Positions 17,494 to 25,386 of a stretch of 64,000 nucleotides of DNA are shown piece after piece (within the stretch, counting starts at the first letter, position 1; each line of letters opens with the position of its first letter). The translations under genes were made by a program, and so were the position numbers. Source of the DNA: Mycobacterium shimoidei (GTDB lineage: Bacteria > Actinomycetota > Actinomycetes > Mycobacteriales > Mycobacteriaceae); assembly GCA_002101905.1 (NCBI GenBank), contig LQPU01000037.1, forward strand, positions 62,001 through 126,000, written 5' to 3'. A model generated the notes under the pieces. That model was not told where the DNA came from, ran no database searches, and saw nothing but the letters and a program-made list of their open reading frames with translations.

Positions 17494-18462
17494 ATGACCG
17501 TAATCCGCGCTGCCGCAGTGCAACTCAGCCCGGTGCTCTACAGCCGGGAAGGCACCGTCGAACGAGTGATCGCCAAGATCGAGCAGTTGGCGCGGCGCGA
17601 TGTGCAGTTCGCGACCTTCCCGGAGACCGTGATCCCGTACTACCCGTATTTTTCGTTCGTGCTGCGTCCCTTCGAGATGCGGTCCGAACACCTGAGGCTG
17701 CTGGAGCAGGCGGTGACGATACCGTCGCCAGAGGTCGATGCGATCAGCGCGGCCGCGCGGGCCGCCAACATGGTGGTGTCGATCGGGGTCAACGAGCGAG
17801 ACGGTGGTTCGCTGTACAACACGCAGTTGTTGTTCGACGCCGACGGCACGTTGCTACAGCGGCGGCGCAAGATCTCGCCGACTTATCACGAACGAATGGT
17901 CTGGGGACAGGGCGACGGCAGCGGATTGCGGGCGGTCGATACTGCGGTCGGACGCATCGGGCAGCTGGCGTGTTTTGAGCACTTCAACGCGCTGGCGCGG
18001 TATGCCCTGATCGATGACGGCGAGCAAATCCATTCGAGCATGTTTCCAGGATCGTTCGGCGGCGACTTGTTCGCGCAGCAGACCGAGATCAGCGTGCGCA
18101 ATCACGCGCTGGAGTCGGCTGCTTTCGTCATCAACGCCACCGCTTGGCTCGACGCCGATCAGCAGGCGCAGATCATGGCCGACACCGGCGCCCCGATCGG
18201 ACCGATCTCTGGTGGGAATTTCACCGCGATCATCACGCCCCAGGGAGAATATCTGGGCGAGCCGCTGCGCTCCGGCGAGGGCGACGTCGTCGCAGATCTC
18301 GACCTCTCATCAATCAACACCCGCAAGGTCCTCATGGACGCCAGCGGCCACTACAGCCGACCCGAACTGCTGAGCCTCATGCTGGATCGCACCCCTGCGT
18401 CCCACGTACACGATCACGACTCGAGTATCGACCTTGACGAGGCCCAGCATGCCAGCATCTGA
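17494..18462 (+). CDS. Nitrilase/carbon-nitrogen hydrolase
   Basis: A 322-residue protein with the nitrilase triad: Glu44 in FPETVIPYYPYF, Lys126 in RRRKISPTYHE and Cys160 in LACFEHFN. A Cys-x-Glu-His motif, as here, points to true nitrilases that convert a nitrile to acid and ammonia rather than to amidases. The His-rich tail (HVHDHDSS) is unusual. It lies 12 nt after the thiolase with GAAGGG before the ATG, and its end overlaps the DUF302 gene by 14 nt. The natural nitrile substrate is unknown. Confidence 0.85.
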   Translation: MTVIRAAAVQLSPVLYSREGTVERVIAKIEQLARRDVQFATFPETVIPYYPYFSFVLRPFEMRSEHLRLLEQAVTIPSPEVDAISAAARAANMVVSIGVNERDGGSLYNTQLLFDADGTLLQRRRKISPTYHERMVWGQGDGSGLRAVDTAVGRIGQLACFEHFNALARYALIDDGEQIHSSMFPGSFGGDLFAQQTEISVRNHALESAAFVINATAWLDADQQAQIMADTGAPIGPISGGNFTAIITPQGEYLGEPLRSGEGDVVADLDLSSINTRKVLMDASGHYSRPELLSLMLDRTPASHVHDHDSSIDLDEAQHASI

Positions 18463-18946
18463 AACCCGCTTTGACGGAGTCCGGTTGCGCTACGAGAGCT
18501 CCAAGAGTTACGACGAATTGGTCGCCGCGCTCCTCGCCGACATCGGCGACACGTCAGTACCGATCGACGACATCGCCTCGGCGGCCGATAGCTGGGAGTC
18601 CTACCAGCAGGAAGTTCAACGTCATGTTGGCCCAAGCGGATTCATGTTGTTCGGGCTGTTCAACCACGGCGGCTGGATCACCAAGGCCGGCATTGACCGT
18701 AAGGCGTTGCGCGTCATCCTCGGTAACCCGTTGATCGCCATCACCATGTTGCGCTACGACGTCACGGCCGGCCTGTTCGCTCCGGTCGAGCTGCTGCTTG
18801 TCGAGGATGACAACGACCACAGCGGCCTGATCTACGTCAAGCCGTCGTCGTTGATGGTCGTCGAGCCCAATCGCGAACTGCTAAATGCTGCAGAGGAACT
18901 CGATGCCAAGTTGGCGTCATTGGCCACCAAGGTCACCAGAGACTAG
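18449..18946 (+). CDS. DUF302 family protein
   Basis: A 165-residue protein. The ATG at 18449 is chosen for its GAGG site 6 nt upstream; a TTG 15 nt earlier in the same frame is possible. The DUF302-like core is VILGNPLIAITMLRYDVTAGLFAP (in pieces) with LLVEDDNDHSGLIYVKPSSLM, typical of the small alpha/beta domain of this family, whose function is not established. Its overlap with the nitrilase suggests coupled expression. The stop overlaps the stop of the convergent hypothetical gene by 4 nt. Confidence 0.75.
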   Translation: MPASETRFDGVRLRYESSKSYDELVAALLADIGDTSVPIDDIASAADSWESYQQEVQRHVGPSGFMLFGLFNHGGWITKAGIDRKALRVILGNPLIAITMLRYDVTAGLFAPVELLLVEDDNDHSGLIYVKPSSLMVVEPNRELLNAAEELDAKLASLATKVTRD

Positions 18947-19479
18947 AGCCAGCCGGTGCGGGCGGCAGCAACCGGCTCGGCGGGGGAGGGAGCCAGTTCG
19001 CCGTCGCGTACGCCATCGAGCATCCCTTGCACCGTAGCGACGATCTCCGAGCCTGCCGCGGCGAGTCCGACGATATCGGCTCCGGACGCCTCGTCGGCCT
19101 CGACGCCTGCACGGTCCAGGACCGCGGCCGGGTCAGCCAGTTGACCGGCCAGCCAGGACAGCGGGTCGGCCGACAACTCGGGAACGAAGTGCCGTCGGCC
19201 GGGTTCCCAACCGCTAAAGCGAGGGTGATGGTGGGCCCGGTCCAGCGTCCCCGGTGGACTCTCGGTTGATCCGAAAAGATCCACCCGCCAGACCGGTCGG
19301 CCGAGGGTGATCGGGACGCCGGCGTAGATGGAGCCCTCCGGTTCAGCCCGATCGACAAGGCGCAGTTCCAATCTGACTCCCCGTTCCGGGGTCGCCTGGC
19401 CTTCGAGCGGGGTCGGGTCGACGAAGTACATGTCGCCGATGACGACACCGAGGGTTTCGAATCCGAACGCTGCAAACAT
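18943..19479 (-). CDS. Conserved hypothetical protein
   Basis: A 178-residue protein with ATG at 19479 preceded by GGAAAGG. I do not recognise the family. Visible features are an N-terminal FGFETLGVVIGDMYFVDP segment, a run with many conserved-looking aromatic and histidine residues (VWRVDLF, DRAHHHPRFSGWEPG) and an acidic C-terminal half with DPLSWLAGQLADPAAVLD. No signal peptide or membrane segment is seen. It lies downstream of the acyl-CoA synthetase gene in the same direction and may share its transcript. The three adjacent histidines could bind metal, but that is speculation. Confidence 0.6.
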   Translation of the reverse strand: MFAAFGFETLGVVIGDMYFVDPTPLEGQATPERGVRLELRLVDRAEPEGSIYAGVPITLGRPVWRVDLFGSTESPPGTLDRAHHHPRFSGWEPGRRHFVPELSADPLSWLAGQLADPAAVLDRAGVEADEASGADIVGLAAAGSEIVATVQGMLDGVRDGELAPSPAEPVAAARTGWL

Positions 19480-19591
19480 CGCGTACCTTTCCTTGGCTCT
19501 CTTCGAGCCTAGACCCACACCACCCGCGCGAATGCCCGCGAACACATCAGCTTCGTACCGGTGTCACTTCGCCCGGTGAATGCATCGTTGC

Positions 19592-21259
19592 CTAGCAGTC
19601 GTTGACTGCTTGCTCTCGTGCCCACCGGTAGTCCGCCTTGCCGGATGGGCTGCGTTCGATGACGGGCCGGAACACGATCGCTTTGGGAAGCTTGTAACGC
19701 GCCAACGACTTTGCGGCATGCGCAATCAACTCGTCGGCGTCGGCGTCGGCGCCCTCGGTCAGCGCGACAACGGCGACGACCTCCTGTCCCCACCGCTCGC
19801 TGGGCCGGCCCGCGACCACCACGTCGGCTACCGCCGGATGCGACGCGATTGCGGTTTCGACCTCCTCGACGAAGATCTTCTCGCCGCCGGAGTTGATGCA
19901 TACCGAGTCGCGGCCGAGCAGTTCGATGACGCCGTCGGAGCGGTGACGCGCGCGGTCCCCCGGAACGGCATAGCGCACGCCGTCGATTACCGGGAAGGTT
20001 GCGGCGGTCTTCGCCGCGTCGCCTTTGTAGCCGAGCGGAACATAGCCGCGCTGAACGAGCCATCCCATGCCGTCGTGACCCGGTTGCAAGATCGACCCGA
20101 GGTCTTCGGCGGCGACGAAGGTGTCCGGACCCGGGTTGAACGTGCCGGTGGCCACCGCGCCCGCCATCGACAGGTGGCTCATCTGCCCACCGGTCTCCGA
20201 GGACCCGACGGCGTCCATCACCATCGCGTTGGGCAGCGCCTCGATCAGACGCTCTTTGACGTAGGGCGTCAGCAGTGCGCCGCCGTTGGCCACGGCGGCC
20301 AGCGACGACACGTCGGCGATCCCTTTCTCGATGGCGGTCAGCAGCGGCCGCGCCATAGCATCACCGACCACCGTCACCGCCTGCACCTTCTCCCGCTCGA
20401 TGGTGCGCACGACGTCGTCGGCGTCCAGGTGGTTGACCACGGAGGGAAAGACCAGCGTCTGACCGGTCGTGATGGCCGTCATCACACTCCATTGGGCGGC
20501 GCCGTGAATCAGCGGCGGCAAGATCAGCAACTTGCTGCCGGCATTCTGCGACACTCCCGCGACGATCTCGTTGATGGATGAGACGGTCTCACCGGTCACC
20601 AGATTCCGCCCGCCGAACGACGTCATGAAGATGTCGTGCTGGCGCCACAACACGCCCTTGGGCATTCCGGTGGTGCCACCGGTGTAAAGCACGTACAAGT
20701 CGTCGGGTGAAGGCTGCACGGGCGGCGGCGCCTCGGATCCGACGCGTCCGCCGCGTTCGACAATGGTCTCGTAATCCACTGCGCCATAGATCAGGTCGTT
20801 GTCCGAGTCATCGGCGATCTGGATGAGCACCCGCAGTTGGGGAAGATCGGGCAGCACCTCGGCCACCCGCGGCGCGAATGCGGCGTGATAGATCAGCGCA
20901 GTCGCGCCACTGTCGGCGAGCAGGTACTGCAGTTCGCTCTTGACATACCGGAAATTGACGTTGAACGGGGCGACCCGGGCCGCAAAGGCCCCGAGGAGCG
21001 ACTCGACGAATTCATTGCCGTTGTAGGCGTACAAGCCGATGAGGTCCTGTCCCACCTGATGGCCGGCGAGCGCCGACCGCTCGGTGTGGCACCCCAACCC
21101 CCGCGAGTGCAGGTACGCCGCGAGCCGGTTGGACCGCTCGACGATTTGCGCATATGTGTAACGGCGATCGCCCTGAATGACCAGTTCGCGGTCACCGATC
21201 GCGCCCGCGACGGCCGCTACGACCGCCGGCACCGTGAATTGCGTCGCAGTGTCAGACAT
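19592..21259 (-). CDS. Acyl-CoA synthetase (FadD-type, AMP-forming)
   Basis: A 555-residue ANL ligase. The phosphate motif is LYTGGTTGMPKGVLWRQHDIF near residues 190-210, AVGSSETGGQ is in the A5 position, GDRARHRSDGVIELLGRDS is in the hinge, INSGGEKIFVEEVE follows, and the catalytic Lys is in SPSGKADYRWARE. It forms acyl-CoA from a carboxylic acid. The first two codons are both ATG; the second is preferred for spacing from GAAAGG. It is similar in length and motifs to the ligase at 8417, so the two may be paralogs for related acids. The decayed genes at 21291-21651 lie immediately upstream. Confidence 0.9.
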   Translation of the reverse strand: MSDTATQFTVPAVVAAVAGAIGDRELVIQGDRRYTYAQIVERSNRLAAYLHSRGLGCHTERSALAGHQVGQDLIGLYAYNGNEFVESLLGAFAARVAPFNVNFRYVKSELQYLLADSGATALIYHAAFAPRVAEVLPDLPQLRVLIQIADDSDNDLIYGAVDYETIVERGGRVGSEAPPPVQPSPDDLYVLYTGGTTGMPKGVLWRQHDIFMTSFGGRNLVTGETVSSINEIVAGVSQNAGSKLLILPPLIHGAAQWSVMTAITTGQTLVFPSVVNHLDADDVVRTIEREKVQAVTVVGDAMARPLLTAIEKGIADVSSLAAVANGGALLTPYVKERLIEALPNAMVMDAVGSSETGGQMSHLSMAGAVATGTFNPGPDTFVAAEDLGSILQPGHDGMGWLVQRGYVPLGYKGDAAKTAATFPVIDGVRYAVPGDRARHRSDGVIELLGRDSVCINSGGEKIFVEEVETAIASHPAVADVVVAGRPSERWGQEVVAVVALTEGADADADELIAHAAKSLARYKLPKAIVFRPVIERSPSGKADYRWAREQAVNDC

Positions 21260-21290
21260 CATGCCTTTCGCGGTTTCGGTGCGCTGCCAG

Positions 21291-21568
21291 TCATGGATTG
21301 TTCCATGCGCCGATCAGGTCCTCGGTGGTGGTGATGGTTGCGAGCAAAGACAGCGTGTTGTCGATGATCGCATCACCGTATTCGGTCGGTATCCCCGCTA
21401 CCGCGTCGCGGGGCACCACGACCCGGTAGGCGGCGTTGACGGCGTCCATCACCACGAGTGCGGAAACTCCAAGATTGCGCAGAACGGCGGCGAGGTCGGT
21501 GCCACCCATCGGGCGACGCCATGCCAGCGGCTCAGCACCAGATCGCTTGGCTCAGGCCCTAACTCGGG
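21291..21568 (-). pseudogene. Isochorismatase-family cysteine hydrolase remnant
   Basis: The C-terminal part of an isochorismatase-like hydrolase is readable in two frames: PELGPEPSDLVLSRWHGV at about 21568-21515, then GGTDLAAVLRNLGV through DAVNAAYRVVVPRDAVAG and TLSLLATITTTEDLIGAW to 21291. A one-base shift near 21510 separates the two. About 14 residues that normally carry the VNV/active-site region between LGV and MDAVN are missing. The N-terminal half with the catalytic Asp is absent. The gene is therefore dead. Confidence 0.7.
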
Positions 21569-21573
21569 CAGCA

Positions 21574-21651
21574 GACCTCGCCGACCGGAAACTGCGGTGA
21601 CCAGCCGATCATGAACTATCCGGTGACCTTCCAGGTGAAGGGAACCTTCAC
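21574..21651 (-). pseudogene. Rieske oxygenase N-terminal remnant
   Basis: On the minus strand from a GTG at 21651, the sequence reads VKVPFTWKVTG, a TAG stop at 21618-21616 where Trp is expected, then FMIGWSPQFPVGEV. This resembles the N-terminus of mycobacterial Rieske-type ring-hydroxylating oxygenase alpha subunits. The [2Fe-2S] domain that should follow is replaced by the isochorismatase remnant, so this is a short scar left by deletion. Identification rests on about 25 residues. Confidence 0.5.
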
Positions 21652-21741
21652 GCCGTGCCTCCTGCGCTATATGACGTCGAGGGCCGCGTCATCGGCCTTT
21701 CTGCGCGAGTTCGAGGTATTGGGAGTACGGCCCGGACCAAA

Positions 21742-21760
21742 TACTGTAACGATTACAGTA
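21742..21760. promoter_or_regulatory. Operator copy O5, perfect palindrome
   Basis: TACTGTAA-CGA-TTACAGTA has the same perfect 8-nt arms as O4, 6.1 kb away. It lies 64 nt before the LLM oxidoreductase start at 21824; a TAGTGT box at 21782-21787 may be the -10. It also lies upstream of the decayed leftward genes. Confidence 0.8.
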
Positions 21761-21823
21761 GGCGCCACCTGCCTGTCAGGCTAGTGTCGGAACGGATTCT
21801 GCGTGGGGAAACGGAGCAGTGAG

Positions 21824-22870
21824 GTGAGCGATCGCGTTCTTGACGAGCTGGGCTACTACCTGCTGGCCGGCGCCGGAGGCGAGGGGCCCGCAACCTTGAT
21901 GGACGAGGCCCGCCGCGGCGAGGAAATGGGTTTCGGCACCGCGTTCATCTCCGAGCGCTGGAATGTCAAGGAGGCCTCGTCGCTCGTCGGCGCCGCCTGC
22001 GCGGTGACCAACCGGATGCAGATCGCCACCGCCGCAACCAATCACAACACCCGCCATCCGCTGATCACCGCGTCGTGGGCAACGACCATGCACCGGCTTT
22101 CCGGTGGACGTTTCACGTTAGGCATCGGGCGCGGCATCGGCGCCGTCTACGGTGCGTTCGGCATCCCGGCGGTGACGACCGCGCAGATGGAGGATTGGGC
22201 GCAGGTCATGCGCCGGCTGTGGCACGGCGAGGTGATCTTCAACCACGACGGCCCGATGGGGAAGTACCCGGTGCTGGTGCTCGACCCCGACTTCAACGAA
22301 GACATCCGGCTGGCGCTGGTCGCGTTCGGGCCTCGGTCGCTCGCCCTGGGCGGGCGGGTGTTCGACGATGTCATCTTGCACACCTACTTCACGCCACAGA
22401 CGGTGCAGCGCTGCGTGAAGACCGGTAAAGACGCCGCAGAGAAGGCCGGACGTGATCCAGACAGCGTGCGGGTGTGGTCGTGCTTCGCCACCGTCGGCGA
22501 TCATCTTCCCGAACAGTTGCGGCTGAAGAAGACCGTCGCTCGGCTGGCGACCTACCTGCAGGGATACGGCGATTTGTTGGTGCGCACCAACGGTTGGGAT
22601 CCCGCTGTGCTGCAGCGGTTTCGGGAAGACTCAGTGGTGACGTCCATCGTCGGCGGTATCGACCACAAAGCCACACCCGAGCAGATTGAGCACATCGCCG
22701 GATTAATCCCCCACGAATGGCTGGAACCGTCGGCCACCGGATCGCCTCAACAGTGCGTGCAGCGCATTCGTCAAGAGTTCGACTACGGCGCCGACGCGGT
22801 GATCATGCACGGCGCCACCCCGGATGAATTGGAACCGGTCGTCGCCGCGTACCGCGCCATGCGACCATGA
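21824..22870 (+). CDS. LLM-class F420-dependent oxidoreductase
   Basis: A 348-residue luciferase-like TIM barrel. The GTG at 21824 has GGAG 7 nt upstream; an in-frame GTG 21 nt earlier is the alternative. Key segments are EMGFGTAFISERWNVKEASSL in pieces near residues 30-55, the cofactor-binding TAATNHNTRHP, and GGRFTLGIGRGIGAVYGAFG. Family members use reduced F420 or FMN to reduce or oxidise carbonyls and hydroxylated lipids. It overlaps the SDR gene by ATGA, so the two probably act on the same compound. Confidence 0.85.
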   Translation: MSDRVLDELGYYLLAGAGGEGPATLMDEARRGEEMGFGTAFISERWNVKEASSLVGAACAVTNRMQIATAATNHNTRHPLITASWATTMHRLSGGRFTLGIGRGIGAVYGAFGIPAVTTAQMEDWAQVMRRLWHGEVIFNHDGPMGKYPVLVLDPDFNEDIRLALVAFGPRSLALGGRVFDDVILHTYFTPQTVQRCVKTGKDAAEKAGRDPDSVRVWSCFATVGDHLPEQLRLKKTVARLATYLQGYGDLLVRTNGWDPAVLQRFREDSVVTSIVGGIDHKATPEQIEHIAGLIPHEWLEPSATGSPQQCVQRIRQEFDYGADAVIMHGATPDELEPVVAAYRAMRP

Positions 22871-23712
22871 GCGTTATGTCGACGTATTTGGAAGACAAGG
22901 TCATTATCGTGACCGGCGCTGCCAGCGGTTTCGGCAGGTTGATCTCCGAGAAATGTGCTGCCGGCGGCGCGAAAGTCGTCGGCATGGACGTCAACGCCGA
23001 GCCCCTGAACGAGGTTTTCGATGGCATCCGTGCTGCTGGCTATGACGGCATCGGCTGCGTCGCCGATGTCACCGACATGGGCCAAGTCAAAGAAGCGGCC
23101 CAAAAAGCCGTGCAGAGTTACGGGACCATCGACGTGATGGTGAACAACGCGGGCGTGATGCCGCTGGCCTTTTTCGCCGATCACGAACGTGCGTGGGAGA
23201 AGTGGCACCAAGCGATCGACATCAACATCAAGGGTGTGGTGAACGGGATCGCGGCCGTCTACGACACCATGATCGCGCGGGGCCGCGGACACGTCGTCAA
23301 CATCTCGTCGATCTACGGCAACGCCGGAACCGAGGGCTCCGGGGTCTACAGCGCGACCAAGGCGGCGGTCGATGTGCTTTCGGAGTCGTTACGTGTTGAG
23401 GCCCAAGGCAAAATCAAGGTGACCAACATCAAGCCGACCGGCGTGCTGGGAACCAACCTCGCCAGCGGGGTCGTCAACGAAGCGGCGGCCGTCGGCATCG
23501 TCGGACACAAAGCCGCCCAGTTCTTGGAGAACGTCGCAAAGCTGCAAGACGGGACTCTCGGACAAGAGCAGATGGATATCGACTCGATGCAGTACTGGTT
23601 GATCACCCCCGACGACCTGGCGAACGCGGTGGTGCACGTCATCGATCAGCCCTGGGGGATCAGTCTCAGCGATGTCACGGTGCGGGCAAGCGGCGAGAAC
23701 TACATCTTCTGA
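22867..23712 (+). CDS. Short-chain dehydrogenase/reductase
   Basis: A 281-residue classical SDR with VTGAASGFGRLISEK (about residues 15-29), the NNAGVMPL motif near 95-102, catalytic Ser in NISSIYG, and YSATKAAVDVLSE near 163-175. It oxidises a hydroxyl or reduces a ketone with NAD(P)H. Translation is coupled to the LLM gene by the ATGA overlap. A strong hairpin (23713-23775) follows the stop directly and should end the transcript. Confidence 0.88.
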   Translation: MSVMSTYLEDKVIIVTGAASGFGRLISEKCAAGGAKVVGMDVNAEPLNEVFDGIRAAGYDGIGCVADVTDMGQVKEAAQKAVQSYGTIDVMVNNAGVMPLAFFADHERAWEKWHQAIDINIKGVVNGIAAVYDTMIARGRGHVVNISSIYGNAGTEGSGVYSATKAAVDVLSESLRVEAQGKIKVTNIKPTGVLGTNLASGVVNEAAAVGIVGHKAAQFLENVAKLQDGTLGQEQMDIDSMQYWLITPDDLANAVVHVIDQPWGISLSDVTVRASGENYIF

Positions 23713-23775
23713 CCGCGAAAGTGCAACTACCGACGCGTTTCCCGAGAAGCGCCGTCGGTAGTTGCACTTTCGCGG
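23713..23775. terminator. Long perfect hairpin, probable bidirectional terminator
   Basis: Two 23-nt arms (23713-23735 and 23753-23775) are perfectly complementary around a 17-nt loop. It fills the gap between the convergent SDR and AccD genes. No U-run follows, as is common in mycobacteria. The length and perfection exceed what termination needs, so a dispersed repeat is also possible. Confidence 0.65.
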
Positions 23776-23780
23776 GCCAC

Positions 23781-25280
23781 TTACGGCAGGATCACGGTGC
23801 GCGTGACCGGCTCGGGCGCCGCTTGGCGACTGTGCAGGCCGCGCCGTAGCGCCGTCAGCAGCGCGTCGCGGGTTTCGCGGGGGTCGATGAGCTCGTCGAA
23901 ACCCAAGTGTTCGGCGGACCGATACGACGCCTGCAGCTCGGCGTTACGCAACTGGGTCGAGAGGTCCTCGCCAGCGTGCGACGCGCGGCTCAACGCGGCG
24001 GCGCTCATCGCGCCCATCGTCGCGCCCGGATAGGCGAACGTCGCCACTTGCGCGTCAAAACTCAACAGCGACATGACCATTGACCCGAACCCGTAAGCCT
24101 TACGCAGCGTGAGATGCAGCTTGAGCGTGGTGGCCACGGTCTGCGCGGCGAACATCCGCGCGCCGGCGCGTAACACGCCCGCGCGTTCGGACCGGCTGCC
24201 GGGCAGCATGCCCGGGTTGTCGGCAAGAAACACGATCGGCAGATGAAACGAGTCGGCCACCATGATGAAATGCGCTGCCTTGTCGGCGGCGTCGGCGTCG
24301 ATCGAGCCGGCCAGCACCTGTGGCTGGTTGGCGACAACCGCGACCGGATGGCCGCCGAGATGGGCGAGCGCGCAGATGATCGCACGCCCGAATTGCGGCT
24401 GCACCTCCAGCCAGTCGGGACGGTCGAACACCACATTTAGCACCGAGCGCATGTCGTAGACGCGGCGATTGTCGCGGGAGACGATGTCGAGCAGTTCCGG
24501 CGTCGCCCGTAATTCGGTGGTTTCGTCCGGGGGCAGCGACGTGGGATATGACCATGCGCTGGGTGGGAAGTAGGACAAATATCGTCGCACGGTGTCGAGC
24601 ACCGCTTCGTCGTCCTCGGCGACGTTGTGGATCACCCCGCTGGGCAGCGCGACGTCGGGACCGCCGAGATCCTCCTTCGAAATGTCTTCGCCCGTCGACT
24701 CTTTCACGACAGGAGGTCCCGCGGTGAAGATCGCACCCTGACGGCTCATGATCCGGAAATCGCACACCGGGGCGACCAGGGCGCCGTGTCCGGCCGACGG
24801 TCCGAGCACGGCGCTGACAGTGGGAACACGCCCCGAGCACTGCGCCTGGGCAAGCAGGTCGGTCGGGCTGCGCCCGTAGTGTCCTCCGGTGGGCCGAAAG
24901 CCGGCGCCCTCCAGCAGCATCACCAACGGAATCTTGTCGCGCAGCGCCAGTTCGGCGATGCGGTATCGCTTGGAATTGCCTGCAGGGCCGATGCTGCCGG
25001 CCAAGGTGGTGAAGTCTTCGGCGCCCACCATCACCGGTGAGCCATTGATCAAGCCGGAGCCCACGATGATCGCATCGGCGGCGGCGGTCTCGCCGCCCAC
25101 CAGCGTGCCGAGCTCCCGAAACGAGCCCGGGTCCAGCAGCCGCTCCAGGCGCGCCCGCGCGTCGAGCTTGCCCTTTTCGCGATGCTTGGCGAGCCGCTCA
25201 GGCCCGCCCATGCCCCGCGCGTACTGACGGCGGCGATCAAGATCGTCGAGCGTCTCCTCCCAGTCCGGGGGCTTGGTCAT
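23781..25280 (-). CDS. Acyl-CoA carboxylase carboxyltransferase (AccD-type)
   Basis: A 499-residue carboxyltransferase beta subunit with two crotonase-like halves. The N-terminal half has GKLDARARLERLLDPGSF and the acyl-CoA pocket GSIGPAGNSKRYRIAELAL; the C-terminal half has FLADNPGMLPGSRSERAGVL and FGSMVMSL. It moves CO2 from biotin to an acyl-CoA. No biotinylated alpha subunit is nearby, so it must borrow one encoded elsewhere. The ATG at 25280 fits GAGG spacing better than the ATG two codons earlier. It is divergent from the LLM gene at 25387, with operator O6 between them. It could carboxylate a branched or methylcrotonyl-like intermediate; this is inference. Confidence 0.85.
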   Translation of the reverse strand: MTKPPDWEETLDDLDRRRQYARGMGGPERLAKHREKGKLDARARLERLLDPGSFRELGTLVGGETAAADAIIVGSGLINGSPVMVGAEDFTTLAGSIGPAGNSKRYRIAELALRDKIPLVMLLEGAGFRPTGGHYGRSPTDLLAQAQCSGRVPTVSAVLGPSAGHGALVAPVCDFRIMSRQGAIFTAGPPVVKESTGEDISKEDLGGPDVALPSGVIHNVAEDDEAVLDTVRRYLSYFPPSAWSYPTSLPPDETTELRATPELLDIVSRDNRRVYDMRSVLNVVFDRPDWLEVQPQFGRAIICALAHLGGHPVAVVANQPQVLAGSIDADAADKAAHFIMVADSFHLPIVFLADNPGMLPGSRSERAGVLRAGARMFAAQTVATTLKLHLTLRKAYGFGSMVMSLLSFDAQVATFAYPGATMGAMSAAALSRASHAGEDLSTQLRNAELQASYRSAEHLGFDELIDPRETRDALLTALRRGLHSRQAAPEPVTRTVILP

Positions 25281-25333
25281 CCGCATGTCCTCACTTGTCG
25301 ACGGGCCGTATCGAGCCTAACCTCCGTTGACCC

Positions 25334-25352
25334 TACTGAAGCGCTTACTGTA
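25334..25352. promoter_or_regulatory. Operator copy O6 (8-3-8 palindrome, diverged)
   Basis: TACTGAAG-CGC-TTACTGTA matches the consensus at 6/8 and 7/8 positions with the same 3-nt spacer. It lies between AccD (start 25280) and the LLM gene (start 25387). Confidence 0.5.
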
Positions 25353-25386
25353 GCGTCGGCGGCATGGCGATCCGCTTGTTGCCCCG

